Assembly (NCBI RefSeq): GCF_014201095.1
Contig: NZ_JACHDN010000001.1
Span: 1,178,001-1,242,000 of the forward strand
Direction of reading: 5' to 3'
Length of the DNA stretch: 64,000 nucleotides
Source of the DNA: Cellulomonas hominis
GTDB taxonomy: Bacteria; Actinomycetota; Actinomycetes; Actinomycetales; Cellulomonadaceae
Part shown: positions 37,892 through 46,436 of the stretch, piece by piece
Layout of the letters: every line of letters begins with the position of its first letter
Position numbering within the stretch: the stretch's first letter is position 1
Translations under genes and position numbers: made by a program
Notes under the pieces: model-generated
Database searches by the model: none
The model's input: only the letters and a program-made list of their open reading frames with translations
Told to the model about the DNA's origin: nothing

Positions 37892-39676
37892 TCAGGCCGG
37901 TCCGGCGGCTGCCCGCGCGGCGTCCCGCACCGCGGCCGTCAGGCGTTCGCCCAGGCCACGGCGGTCGGCGCGGTCGACCCGCACCTCCACGACCGACAGC
38001 CCGCGCCCGGGGGCGGCGAGCGCCGCGGCGAGCGCGGTCTCGTCGGAGACCCGCACGTGCCGCACCCCGTACCCGGCGCAGAGCGCGGCGAGGTCGGCGG
38101 TGTGCGGGGTGCCGAACACCCGCTCGAACGTCCGGGCCCGCTCGGGGGCGCCGTGCTCGAGCGTCGCGAAGATCGACCCGCCCGCGTCGTTCAGCACGAC
38201 GACCTGGAGGTCCACCGCGGGTTCCGTGGCGGGGACGAGCAGCCCGCCGACGTCGTGCAGGAACGTCAGGTCCCCGACGAGGGCGCGGACCCGGCGGTCG
38301 GGCAGGCCCAGGGCGATCCCGGCGGCCGTGGAGAGCATGCCGTCGATGCCGGCCAGGCCGCGGTTCGCCAGCACGACGGGCGGCTCCGCCCAGCGGGCGG
38401 TGAGGTCGAGGTCCCGGACGGGGTTCGAGGACCCGACGACGAGGACGTCCCCGGGCACGCACGCGGCGGCCACCGCCCGGACGGCCCGCGGGCCGGTGAG
38501 CGGCGGGGTGCTGCGGGTCGGCGGCGCGGCGGGGTCGTCGTCCAGCAGCGCGTCCACCGCGTCCCGGGCGGCGGCGTCGGCGGCCTGCCACGCGCGGAGC
38601 CAGGCCGGGTCGTCCGCGGGGCCGTCGAACCAGCCCGCGGGGATCCCGGTGAGCACCCGGTCGGCGGCCCGGCCGGCGTCGGGCCACCCGGAGCCGCCGG
38701 GCGCGACGACGGTGAGGTCGACGTCGTCCCGGGCGAGCAGCGCCTGCACGGGCCGGCTCAGGGTCGGGCGCCCGAGCAGGACGACCGACCGCACCCGCCC
38801 GCCCAGGGCGGGGTCGCCGAGCAGCACCCGGTAGGCCGCGAGGGCGTGCGCCCCGCCGCGGGCCCCGGAGGACGGCTCGGCCAGCAGCGGCCACCCCCCG
38901 GCCTCGGCGAGCCGGCGGGCGTCCGGGCCGGCCCCGTCGCCGGCGACGACCACCACGGGCCGCGGCAGGTCCGCGAGCGCGGGCCCGGCCGGGTCGCCGG
39001 CGGGCCGGGGGGCGACCTCGACGAGCCCGGCCGCGTCGGCACCGGGCCACGGGTCGCCGGTCCCGGGCACCAGCGGCTCGCGGTACGCGAGGTCGAGGTG
39101 CACCGGCCCGGGGTCGCCGGTCCGGCTGCCGAGCGCCGCGGCGACGGCCCGCGAGACGAGGTGCCGCACGTCGCGGTCCTCCCCCGCCCGGCCGGTGGGC
39201 GCGGGCACGTCGGCGTCCAGCCGGACAGCGGGGCCGAAGATGCCGGCCTGCACGGTGGTCTGGTTGGCGCCGGTGCCGCGCAGCTCGTGCGGGCGGTCCG
39301 CGGTGAGCAGCAGCAGCGGGACCCCCGCGTGGTGGGCCTCCAGCACGGCGGGGTGCAGGTTGGCCACGGCCGTGCCGGACGTCGTGACGACCGCGACGGG
39401 GCGCGGCGGGCCGGCCACCGCGGCGGCCCGGGCCAGCCCGAGGGCGAGGAACGCCGCGGACCGCTCGTCGACCCGGACGTGCAGCGCGATCGACGGCGCG
39501 CCGGCGGGCCGCTCGGCGTCGGGCAGCGCGGCCTCGGCCAGGGCGTACGCGAGCGGGGCGCTCCGCGACCCGGGCGCGAGGACGACGTCCCGGACCCCGT
39601 GCGCGGCGAGCGCGGCGACGAGCACCCGCGCGGCGTGGGGCGCCGGGGCGGCGTGGGGCGCGGCGCCGGCGGTCAC
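37892..39676 (-). CDS. menD: SEPHCHC synthase (MenD)
   Basis: 594 residues from GTG 39676, overlapping the menC stop as GTGA. Thiamine-diphosphate enzyme. The N-terminus has LAPGSRSAPLAYALAE and the cofactor-activating Glu in HVRVDERSAAFLALGLA; TSGTAVANLHPAV and TADRPHELRGTGANQT are MenD signatures. The cofactor-binding region is ALVGDLTFLHDVGGLL...VVLNDAGGSIF. Catalyses addition of the 2-oxoglutarate-derived unit to isochorismate. Encoded downstream of sugE, tetR and menC in one minus-strand run. Confidence 0.93.
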   Translation of the reverse strand: MTAGAAPHAAPAPHAARVLVAALAAHGVRDVVLAPGSRSAPLAYALAEAALPDAERPAGAPSIALHVRVDERSAAFLALGLARAAAVAGPPRPVAVVTTSGTAVANLHPAVLEAHHAGVPLLLLTADRPHELRGTGANQTTVQAGIFGPAVRLDADVPAPTGRAGEDRDVRHLVSRAVAAALGSRTGDPGPVHLDLAYREPLVPGTGDPWPGADAAGLVEVAPRPAGDPAGPALADLPRPVVVVAGDGAGPDARRLAEAGGWPLLAEPSSGARGGAHALAAYRVLLGDPALGGRVRSVVLLGRPTLSRPVQALLARDDVDLTVVAPGGSGWPDAGRAADRVLTGIPAGWFDGPADDPAWLRAWQAADAAARDAVDALLDDDPAAPPTRSTPPLTGPRAVRAVAAACVPGDVLVVGSSNPVRDLDLTARWAEPPVVLANRGLAGIDGMLSTAAGIALGLPDRRVRALVGDLTFLHDVGGLLVPATEPAVDLQVVVLNDAGGSIFATLEHGAPERARTFERVFGTPHTADLAALCAGYGVRHVRVSDETALAAALAAPGRGLSVVEVRVDRADRRGLGERLTAAVRDAARAAAGPA

Positions 39677-40623
39677 GCGGCCACCGCCCGCACGGCGGCG
39701 ACCCGCTCGGTCCACCGGGCCACGGTCGCGGGGTCCGCGGCGGTGGCGGCCAGGCGCTCCGGGTCGGGCGCGACGGCCCGCGCGGCGGCGACCGACAGCG
39801 CGCCGTCCACCGGCAGCAGCGGCGCGGCCGTGACGTCGCCGGTCAGCAGCTGCGCCGTGGCGAGCCCGCACGCGTACGGCAGCTCCGGCAGCGCGGCCGC
39901 GAGCGCCACCCCGGCCGCCAGCCCCACGGAGGACTCGATGGCGGACGACACGACGACCGGCAGGCCGACCTGCTCCGCGAGGTCCAGGCACGCCCGGACG
40001 CCGCCGAGCGGCTGCACCTTCAGCACGACGACGTCGGCGGCCCCGGCGCGCACCACGGCCATCGGGTCCTCGGCGCGCCGGATGGACTCGTCGGCGGCGA
40101 CCGGGACGGACACGGCGCGGCGCACCCGGGCGAGGTCGTCGACCGAGGCGACGGGCTGCTCCACGTACTCCAGGCCCCGCGCTGCGCGGTCGAGCGCGCG
40201 GACCCGCTCCACGGCGGTGTCGACGTCCCAGCCGGCGTTGGCGTCGATCCGGATCGCCCCGGACGGCCCGAGCGCCTCGCGGACGGCGGCCAGGCGGTCG
40301 GCCTCCTCCGCGGCGCCCTGACCGGGCTCGGCGACCTTGACCTTGGCGGTGGTGCAGCCGCCCGACGCCAGCACGATCCGGCGCGCGGCGTCGGGGCCGA
40401 CGGCGGGGACGGTGACGTTCACGGGCACGCGGTCCCGGACGGGCGCGGGCAGCCCGAGGTCGGCGGCCTCCCGCGCGGCGCGCCACCAGGCGGCCGACTC
40501 GGCGGCGTCGTAGTCCCAGAACGGGCTGAACTCGCCCCAGCCGGCGTCCCCGCGGACGAGGACGCCCTCGCGCACCGTGATCCGCCGGAAGCGCGTCCGC
40601 AGGCCGATCGCGTAGACGTGCAC
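39673..40623 (-). CDS. menC: o-Succinylbenzoate synthase
   Basis: 316 residues from GTG 40623, the first start giving the family N-terminus VHVYAIGLRTRFRRITVREG. Enolase superfamily. Catalytic Lys lies in TAKVKVAEPG, metal ligands are in RIDANAGW, YVEQPVA and AADESIRRAED, and the second Lys is in VVLKVQPLGGV. Forms o-succinylbenzoate from SHCHC. It starts five bases after the tetR stop and overlaps menD by four bases, so menC-menD appear to share a transcript with the sugE-tetR pair. Confidence 0.92.
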   Translation of the reverse strand: MHVYAIGLRTRFRRITVREGVLVRGDAGWGEFSPFWDYDAAESAAWWRAAREAADLGLPAPVRDRVPVNVTVPAVGPDAARRIVLASGGCTTAKVKVAEPGQGAAEEADRLAAVREALGPSGAIRIDANAGWDVDTAVERVRALDRAARGLEYVEQPVASVDDLARVRRAVSVPVAADESIRRAEDPMAVVRAGAADVVVLKVQPLGGVRACLDLAEQVGLPVVVSSAIESSVGLAAGVALAAALPELPYACGLATAQLLTGDVTAAPLLPVDGALSVAAARAVAPDPERLAATAADPATVARWTERVAAVRAVAA

Positions 40624-40628
40624 GCCGG

Positions 40629-41234
40629 TCAGCGTACGGCGTCCCCGGCATCCCCGGCGGCCGCGTGCAGGGCGGGCAGCGCCGCCGCGAGGAGGTCCCG
40701 GGCCGTCGCGCGCACCGGCCGGCCCTCGCTGACGGCTGCGACGACCGCGCCGTCGACCAGGGCGAGCGCGACCGGCACGCCCACGCCGTCGGCGCCGAGC
40801 GCGCGCAGCAGGTCCGCCAGCACGGCGTCGAGCCGCGCGCGCCCGGACCCCAGCGCGGCCGCCAGCGCCGGCACCCGCCCCGCGGCGAGCAGCTGCTCGT
40901 AGTGCGCCCGGACCGCGGCGTCGTCCCCGGGCGGGAGCACGGCCTCGACGACGACGGCGGCCGGGTCGGCCGCACCCCCGGACGCGGCACGCCCCAGCAC
41001 GTCGCCCGCGTGCGCCACCCACGCGTCCATCAGCGCCGCGCCCGCGGCGGCCGCCAGCTCGTCGAGACCCGCGTAGTAGTAGGTGGTCGCGGACAGGGAC
41101 AGCCCGGCCCGCGCGGCGACGGCCCGGTGGCTGAGCGCCGCCGGACCCTCGGCGCGCACCACGTCCGCGGCGGCCCGGGCGAGCTCGGCGCGCCGCCGGT
41201 CCCCCTTCGCCGTGCGGGCCGGCCCCTCGGCCAT
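40629..41234 (-). CDS. TetR-family regulator
   Basis: 201 residues from ATG 41234. The N-terminal helix-turn-helix is RRAELARAAADVVRAEG and LSHRAVAARAGLSLSATTYYYAGLDEL, a typical TetR start. The C-terminal ligand-binding domain is helical and divergent. The start overlaps the sugE stop (TGATG), and a perfect 22-base palindrome lies upstream of sugE at 41621-41642. It probably represses the exporter and itself, and, because menC follows by five bases, may influence menC-menD. Effector unknown; a cationic drug or guanidinium-like compound is a guess from the neighbour. Confidence 0.88.
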   Translation of the reverse strand: MAEGPARTAKGDRRRAELARAAADVVRAEGPAALSHRAVAARAGLSLSATTYYYAGLDELAAAAGAALMDAWVAHAGDVLGRAASGGAADPAAVVVEAVLPPGDDAAVRAHYEQLLAAGRVPALAAALGSGRARLDAVLADLLRALGADGVGVPVALALVDGAVVAAVSEGRPVRATARDLLAAALPALHAAAGDAGDAVR

Positions 41235-41557
41235 CAGTGCCCGCCGCCGGACAGGTTCAGCCCGACGACGCCGGCGACGATGAGCACCAGCGACACGATC
41301 TTCAGCACCGACACGGACTCGCCGAACCAGAGGATCGCCAGGACCGCCGTGGTGGCGGCGCCGACGCCGACCCACACGCCGTACGCGGGGCCGACCGGCA
41401 GCGAGCGCAGCGCCCAGCTCAGGCCGGCGAACGACGCGACGGCGAACACGACGAACGAGACGCTCGGCCAGAGCTTCGTGAAGCCGTCGGAGGCCTTGAG
41501 GCTCAGCGCCCAGCCCGCCTCGAGCAGGCCGGAGAGGATCAGCACGACCCATGCCAT
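41234..41557 (-). CDS. SugE/Gdx-type small multidrug resistance (SMR) exporter
   Basis: 107 residues from ATG 41557, four transmembrane helices. The essential membrane glutamate is in LSGLLEAGWALSLK (E13). The block SLPVGPAYGVWVGVGAATT is characteristic of SMR proteins and closer to SugE/Gdx (guanidinium exporters) than EmrE. LWPSVSFVVFAVASFAGL and ILWFGESVSVLKIVSL follow. No second SMR subunit is nearby, so a homodimer is expected. Usual guanidinium exporters are under riboswitch control; here a TetR gene is directly downstream instead. Confidence 0.88.
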   Translation of the reverse strand: MAWVVLILSGLLEAGWALSLKASDGFTKLWPSVSFVVFAVASFAGLSWALRSLPVGPAYGVWVGVGAATTAVLAILWFGESVSVLKIVSLVLIVAGVVGLNLSGGGH

Positions 41558-41620
41558 GAGATGACGCACCCTTCGCGGACGGGCGCGCCGGGTGGCAGTG
41601 CCCGCCGTCCCGCGCCCGCT

Positions 41621-41642
41621 TTCTGGTACGACCGTACCAGAA
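41621..41642. promoter_or_regulatory. 22-base perfect palindrome, probable TetR operator
   Basis: Arms TTCTGGTACG (41621-41630) and CGTACCAGAA (41633-41642) around AC. It lies between the divergent sugE (start 41557) and menB (start 41667). It overlaps the expected -35 position of the menB promoter, whose -10 is at 41654-41659. Length and symmetry fit a TetR dimer site. Confidence 0.8.
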
Positions 41643-41653
41643 TCGTGGAGCCC

Positions 41654-41659
41654 TAGGCT
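41654..41659 (+). promoter_or_regulatory. -10 element of leaderless menB
   Basis: TAGGCT ends seven bases before GTG 41667; no ribosome-binding site is seen between. Confidence 0.55.
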
Positions 41660-41666
41660 AGGGCGC

Positions 41667-42626
41667 GTGACCGACCTGCCCGCCCGCGTCTCCGACACCT
41701 TCGACCCGACCCGGTGGCGCACCGTCGCCGGGTTCGAGGGCCTCACCGACCTCACGTACCACCGGGGCGTGCAGCGCGACGACGCCGGCGCCGTCGTGCG
41801 CGACCTGCCGGTCGTACGGGTGGCCTTCGACCGGCCCGAGGTGCGCAACGCCTTCCGGCCGCACACCGTGGACGAGCTGTACCGGGTGCTGGACCACGCG
41901 CGCATGACGTCGGACGTCGGCACCGTGCTGCTCACCGGCAACGGCCCCAGCCCGAAGGACGGCGGGTACGCGTTCTGCTCCGGCGGCGATCAGCGGATCC
42001 GCGGCCGGGACGGTTACCGGTACACCGACTCGACCGGCGCCGAGACGGCCGACCGCATCGACCCCGCGCGCGCCGGGCGGCTGCACATCCTCGAGGTGCA
42101 GCGGCTCATCCGGACCATGCCGAAGGTCGTCGTCGCCGTCGTCAACGGCTGGGCCGCCGGCGGCGGGCACTCCCTGCACGTCGTGGCGGACCTGACGATC
42201 GCCTCGCGGCAGCACGCGCGGTTCATGCAGACCGACGCCAACGTCGGCTCGTTCGACGGCGGCTACGGCTCGGCGCTGCTGGCCCGGCAGGTCGGGCAGA
42301 AGCGGGCGCGCGAGATCTTCTTCCTCGCCCGCGAGTACTCCGCGGAGCAGGCGCAGGCCTGGGGCGCCGTCAACGACGTGGTCGACCACGCGGACCTCGA
42401 GGACGCCGCCCTCGAGTACGCGCGGATCGTGGCGACCAAGTCCCCGCAGGCGATCCGGATGCTGAAGTTCGCGTTCAACCTCGCGGACGACGGCCTGGCC
42501 GGGCAGCAGGTGTTCGCCGGCGAGGCGACCCGCCTGGCGTACATGACCGACGAGGCCGTCGAGGGCCGCGACGCGTTCCTCGAGCGCCGCGACCCGGACT
42601 GGGGCCGGTTCCCGTACGCCTACTGA
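41667..42626 (+). CDS. menB: 1,4-Dihydroxy-2-naphthoyl-CoA synthase
   Basis: 319 residues from GTG 41667; an upstream in-frame extension is open, but the -10 sequence sits directly before this GTG. Crotonase fold with MenB-specific features: FDRPEVRNAFRPHTVDELYRVL, AFCSGGDQRIRG, VNGWAAGGGHSLHVVADLTIAS and the active-site segment MQTDANVGSFDGGYGS with the catalytic Asp. C-terminal YMTDEAVEGRDAFLERRDPDW is conserved. Cyclises o-succinylbenzoyl-CoA. Its promoter shares the intergenic palindrome with sugE. Confidence 0.94.
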   Translation: MTDLPARVSDTFDPTRWRTVAGFEGLTDLTYHRGVQRDDAGAVVRDLPVVRVAFDRPEVRNAFRPHTVDELYRVLDHARMTSDVGTVLLTGNGPSPKDGGYAFCSGGDQRIRGRDGYRYTDSTGAETADRIDPARAGRLHILEVQRLIRTMPKVVVAVVNGWAAGGGHSLHVVADLTIASRQHARFMQTDANVGSFDGGYGSALLARQVGQKRAREIFFLAREYSAEQAQAWGAVNDVVDHADLEDAALEYARIVATKSPQAIRMLKFAFNLADDGLAGQQVFAGEATRLAYMTDEAVEGRDAFLERRDPDWGRFPYAY

Positions 42627-42644
42627 CGTGGGGCCGGCGGGCGG

Positions 42645-43706
42645 TCAGGAGACCGTCAGCGACCCGGTCCCCGCCGGCACCAGCTCGACCCAGGTGTTCC
42701 CCGGGGCCAGCTCGGCGGGCGCGCCGTCCGCGGTGAACAGCCGCATCGGGGCGTCCCGGGAGTCCTTCTGCCAGCGGACCGCCACGGTCTTGCCGCCGGT
42801 CGCCAGGGTGCCCTCGCCGGAGCCCACCAGGGTGTAGGTCGGCACGATCGCGCCGTTCTGCGCACCGAACTCCGTGCCGGGGTGCTGCGCGACGATCGAC
42901 ACCACGTTCGTCGCCGAGAGCCGGGCGCCGGACGCCGCCATCGCCGGGGCCGAGCCCTCCGACCGCTCCCACACGGACCCGTTCCAGGTCCACGTCGGGT
43001 CGGACTGCGACGACAGGTCGAACGCCAGGGTCGTCGCCGGGGCGCCCGCGACCACCGCGGTGGAGCTCTCGAGGGCCCGCGCGAACGCGAACTGCTCGGC
43101 AGGCGCGGCCTGGTGCTGCGCGTCGGCCTGCGCCCACAGCGCCGCGGGGTCCGCGTACACGTTGTGCGGGGCCTTCCGGCTGCTCGAGCGGTACATGCCG
43201 TCCACGCCGGCGTCGTGGCTGAGCACCTGCACCGGGCTCTGGGCGACCAGGGCGAGGATGCCCGCCTGGCCGCCCGAGAACGCCAGCAGCCCGTTCAGCG
43301 GCGAGGCGATGTCCGGGTCCATCGGCCGCACCGACCGGATCGGCCCGATCTCCGCGGGGACCTGCGACTGGAACACCGCGACGAACCGCGACACGTCGAA
43401 CTCGACGATCGTCTCCCAGACGACGTCCGCCTGCTCGAGGCCGGACTGCGGCCGGGCGGCGGCCGTGTTCTCCACCTTGACTGCGAGCGTCGGCCGGTTC
43501 ACCGGCTCGCCCGCGACGCCGGTCAGCGGCCACGTCGGGGGCACGACCGGCTCGGGCGCCGCGGCCTTCTGCGGATCCAGCGTCGGCGCGACCGTGGTCG
43601 CCTCCGGCTCCGGGGCGTCGCCCTGCGCGCACCCGGCGAGCAGCAGCGTCGCCGCCACCGCCAGGCCGGCGGCGCGCCGCGCGCGCCGCCTCGTGGTCCC
43701 GACCAT
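42645..43706 (-). CDS. DUF3048 (YerB-like) lipoprotein
   Basis: 353 residues from ATG 43706, chosen for the GGAGGG eight bases upstream. Signal peptide with lipobox ATLLLAGC gives a membrane lipoprotein. DUF3048 features: WPLTGVAGEPVNRPTLAVKVENTAAARPQSGLEQADVVWE near the N-terminus of the mature protein, FVAVFQSQVPAEIGPIRSVRP, and the C-terminal domain with TYTLVGSGEG and GNTWVELVP. Function of the family is unknown. It converges with menB (18 bases) and is divergent from menE. Confidence 0.88.
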   Translation of the reverse strand: MVGTTRRRARRAAGLAVAATLLLAGCAQGDAPEPEATTVAPTLDPQKAAAPEPVVPPTWPLTGVAGEPVNRPTLAVKVENTAAARPQSGLEQADVVWETIVEFDVSRFVAVFQSQVPAEIGPIRSVRPMDPDIASPLNGLLAFSGGQAGILALVAQSPVQVLSHDAGVDGMYRSSSRKAPHNVYADPAALWAQADAQHQAAPAEQFAFARALESSTAVVAGAPATTLAFDLSSQSDPTWTWNGSVWERSEGSAPAMAASGARLSATNVVSIVAQHPGTEFGAQNGAIVPTYTLVGSGEGTLATGGKTVAVRWQKDSRDAPMRLFTADGAPAELAPGNTWVELVPAGTGSLTVS

Positions 43707-43762
43707 CTCTCGTACCCTCCATGCCCCGCCGGCTGCGTTCCGCGCCACTCTACGGGCGGACC

Positions 43763-43768
43763 TACCCT
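43763..43768 (+). promoter_or_regulatory. -10 element of leaderless menE
   Basis: TACCCT ends six bases before GTG 43775, in the 68-base divergent gap to the DUF3048 gene. Confidence 0.55.
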
Positions 43769-43774
43769 GGCCGG

Positions 43775-44998
43775 GTGAGCCGTCCCGTCCGCGCCGTCCC
43801 CGCGTCCGCCGCCGGGGTGCCCGCGCTGAGCGGGTCGCTGGCCGCGGCGCTGGCCGGCTCGGGCCCCGCCGTGCTGCCCGTGGAGACCGCGTCGGGCCTC
43901 GCGCACGAGGACGCCGGCGGCCCCGTGCCCGACGACGTGGCGCTGCTGGTCCGGACGTCCGGGTCCACGGGCGTGCCGCGCGAGGTCATGCTCACCGCCG
44001 CAGCGCTGCGCGCCTCCGCCGACGCCACGCACCGCCGCCTGTCCGGGCCTGGCCGCTGGCTGCTGCCCCTGCCGCCCGCGCACGTCGCCGGGCTGCAGGT
44101 GCTGGTCCGCTCGCTGGTCGCCGGCACCACGCCGGCGGTGCTGGCCGGGCCGTTCCGGCCGGACGCGTTCGCGGCGGCGACGGCGCGGCTCGGCGAGGAC
44201 GCGGACGGCGCCCCCCGGTACACGTCGCTCGTCCCGACCCAGGTGCACCGGCTGCTCGGGTCCGACGAGGGCGCCGACGCGCTGGCCGCCTACGACGCCG
44301 TGCTGCTCGGCGGCGCGGCCGCCCCGCCCGGTCTGGTGGAGCGCGCCCGGGCCCGCGGGGCGCGGGTGGTCACGACCTACGGCATGTCGGAGACCTGCGG
44401 CGGCTGCGTCTACGACGGCGTCCCGCTGGAGGGCGTCCGCGTCGAGCTCGACGGGGACGGCCGGATCCGGATCGCCGGACCGGTGCTCGCCGCGGGCTAC
44501 CGCTCCCGGCCGGACCTGGACGCCGACCTGTTCGAGGAGCGGGACGGCGTCCGGTGGCTGCGGACCAGCGACCTCGGCCGCTGGACGACCCGGGGCGCCG
44601 GTCCCGCCCGCCTGGAGGTGCTCGGCCGGGCGGACGACGTGCTGGTCACCGGCGGGGAGAAGGTCGCCCCCGCGGCGGTCGAGCGGGTGCTCGGCGAGCG
44701 GCCCGGCGTCGGGGAGGTGCTCGTCGTCGGCGTCCCGGACGACGAGTGGGGGCAGGCGCTGGTCGCGGTCGTCGTCCCGCCCGCCGGCGCGCCCGGGCCG
44801 GACCTCGCCGACCTCCGCGCCGCCGCCGCCGGCGCCCTCGGGCGGGCCGCCGCGCCCCGGCACCTCGTGACCGTCGCCGCCCTCCCGCTGCGGGGTCCGG
44901 GCAAGCCCGACCGCCGCGCCGCCGCCGACCTCGCCGCCCGGGAGCTCGGCCGCGGGCCGCTGCCGGGCACGGCTCCCGACCCGCCGCCCGGGGCGTGA
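43775..44998 (+). CDS. menE: o-Succinylbenzoate-CoA ligase (acyl-adenylating)
   Basis: 407 residues from GTG 43775. AMP-forming ligase, shorter than average as in other actinobacterial MenE. The phosphate-binding loop is LLVRTSGSTGVPREVMLTAAAL. The adenine motif is VVTTYGMSETCGGCVYDG, the hinge TSDLGRW...LGRADDVLVTGGEKVAPAAVE, and the C-terminal catalytic Lys is in LRGPGKPDRRA. Activates o-succinylbenzoate for MenB. menA follows 62 bases downstream. Confidence 0.9.
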   Translation: MSRPVRAVPASAAGVPALSGSLAAALAGSGPAVLPVETASGLAHEDAGGPVPDDVALLVRTSGSTGVPREVMLTAAALRASADATHRRLSGPGRWLLPLPPAHVAGLQVLVRSLVAGTTPAVLAGPFRPDAFAAATARLGEDADGAPRYTSLVPTQVHRLLGSDEGADALAAYDAVLLGGAAAPPGLVERARARGARVVTTYGMSETCGGCVYDGVPLEGVRVELDGDGRIRIAGPVLAAGYRSRPDLDADLFEERDGVRWLRTSDLGRWTTRGAGPARLEVLGRADDVLVTGGEKVAPAAVERVLGERPGVGEVLVVGVPDDEWGQALVAVVVPPAGAPGPDLADLRAAAAGALGRAAAPRHLVTVAALPLRGPGKPDRRAAADLAARELGRGPLPGTAPDPPPGA

Positions 44999-45060
44999 CC
45001 GCCGGTCCGCGCGATCCGGCGGGTACCGTCAGCCGTCCGCCACCCTGCGACAGGAGCACC

Positions 45061-45930
45061 ATGGCCACCCCCTCCGAGTGGATCGCCGGCGCCCGCCCGC
45101 GCACCCTGCCCGCCGCCGCCGCGCCCGTGCTGGTCGGCACCGGCGCCGCCGCGCAGGTGGACGCCGCGCACCTGGGCCGGGCCGCGCTCGCCCTCGGCGT
45201 CGCGCTCGCGCTCCAGGTGGGCGTGAACTACGCGAACGACTACTCCGACGGGGTGCGCGGCACCGACACCGAGCGCGTCGGCCCGATGCGCCTGACCGCG
45301 AGCGCCACCGCCCGGCCGGGGCAGGTCAAGGCCGCCGCGTTCGCCGCGTTCGGCGTCGCCGGCCTGCTCGGGCTGGCGCTCGTGGCGCTGTCCGGCCAGT
45401 GGTGGCTGCTCGCGGTGGGGGCGCTGTGCGTGGCCGCCGCCTGGTACTACACCGGCGGACGCCGGCCCTACGGCTACCTGGGGCTCGGCGAGGTCGGCGT
45501 GTTCGTGTTCTTCGGGCTCGTCGCCGTGCTCGGCACGACCTACACCCAGGCCGGGCGGACGACGTGGCCGTCCTGGGTCGGCGCCGTCGCCGTCGGGCTG
45601 ATCGCCTGCGCGCTGCTCATGGTGAACAACCTGCGCGACGTGCCGACCGACGCCCTGGTCGGCAAGCGCACCCTCGCCGTCCGGATCGGCGAGCGGCGCG
45701 CCCGCATCGCCTACGCCGTCATGGTCGTGGCGCCGATCCTGCTGGGGATGGCCTGCGCGTTCGCGAGCCCGTGGGCGCTGCTCGTGATGCTCCTCGCGCT
45801 GCCCGCCGGGCTGCTGGCGTTCACGGTGCTGGTCGGGGCGCGCGGGATCGCCCTGGTGCCCGTGCTGGCCGGCACCGGCATGTACGAGCTGGCCTTCGGC
45901 GTGCTGCTGGGCCTGGGCCTGGCGCTCTAG
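45061..45930 (+). CDS. menA: 1,4-Dihydroxy-2-naphthoate polyprenyltransferase
   Basis: 289 residues from ATG 45061 with CAGGAG upstream; TACCGT (45022-45027) is a candidate -10. UbiA superfamily integral membrane enzyme with about eight helices. The Asp-rich prenyl-diphosphate motif is NYANDYSDGVRGTD and the second is NNLRDVPTDALVGKRTLAVRIG. Attaches the polyprenyl chain to DHNA, using product of the synthase at 13745-14752. Its stop codon shares CTAG with the converging acetyltransferase gene. Confidence 0.94.
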   Translation: MATPSEWIAGARPRTLPAAAAPVLVGTGAAAQVDAAHLGRAALALGVALALQVGVNYANDYSDGVRGTDTERVGPMRLTASATARPGQVKAAAFAAFGVAGLLGLALVALSGQWWLLAVGALCVAAAWYYTGGRRPYGYLGLGEVGVFVFFGLVAVLGTTYTQAGRTTWPSWVGAVAVGLIACALLMVNNLRDVPTDALVGKRTLAVRIGERRARIAYAVMVVAPILLGMACAFASPWALLVMLLALPAGLLAFTVLVGARGIALVPVLAGTGMYELAFGVLLGLGLAL

Positions 45931-46436
45931 AGACGCTTCTCCAGCAGCACCACGTCCAGCCACTCGCCCGCGAGCGGCCCGTGCGTCATGCGGCCGAGAC
46001 GCTCCCGCGTGCCGACCACCCGGAACCCCGCGGCGGCGTGCAGGGCCAGGCTCGCGGCGTTCTGCGGGAACACCCCCGCCTGCACCGTCCAGACCCCGCC
46101 CGCGCGGGCGGAGTCGAGCAGGCCGTCCAGGAGCGCCCGGCCCACCCCGCGTCCGCGGGCTCCGGGGCGGACGTACAGGGAGTGCTCGACGACGCCGGCG
46201 TACACGCAGCGCCCGGACACGGGCGAGGCCGCGACCCAGCCGAGCACCTCGTCCCCGTCGAGGGCGACGAGCCGGTGACCGGGCAGGTGGCCGGCGTCGA
46301 ACTCCGCCCACGTCGGCGGCTCGGCCTGGAACGTCGCGGTGCCGGTCGCGATGCCGGCGGCGTAGACGTCCAGCACCGCGTCGGCGTGCGCGGCGCGCAT
46401 CGGGGCGAGGACGGGGCCGGGGCCGGTCGCGCTCAC
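45927..46436 (-). CDS. arsN1: GNAT acetyltransferase, ArsN1-like (arsinothricin resistance)
   Basis: 169 residues from GTG 46436, overlapping the arsR stop as GTGA. GNAT fold of the phosphinothricin acetyltransferase type: DVYAAGIATGTATFQAEPP at the substrate side, VEHSLYVRPGARGRGVGRAL for the acetyl-CoA pyrophosphate loop, VWTVQAGVFPQNAASLALH and the C-terminal EWLDVVLLEKRL. ArsN1 enzymes acetylate the arsenic antibiotic arsinothricin and are found in ars operons; coupling to arsR supports that over phosphinothricin or a general GNAT role. Activity on arsenic compounds is inferred. Confidence 0.8.
   Translation of the reverse strand: MSATGPGPVLAPMRAAHADAVLDVYAAGIATGTATFQAEPPTWAEFDAGHLPGHRLVALDGDEVLGWVAASPVSGRCVYAGVVEHSLYVRPGARGRGVGRALLDGLLDSARAGGVWTVQAGVFPQNAASLALHAAAGFRVVGTRERLGRMTHGPLAGEWLDVVLLEKRL

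Noticed and set aside
41558..41666. Guanidine riboswitch upstream of sugE
   Set aside because: The 109-base gap holds a palindrome and menB promoter; I could not find the paired helices or conserved loops of a guanidine-I riboswitch, and a TetR gene gives an alternative control.
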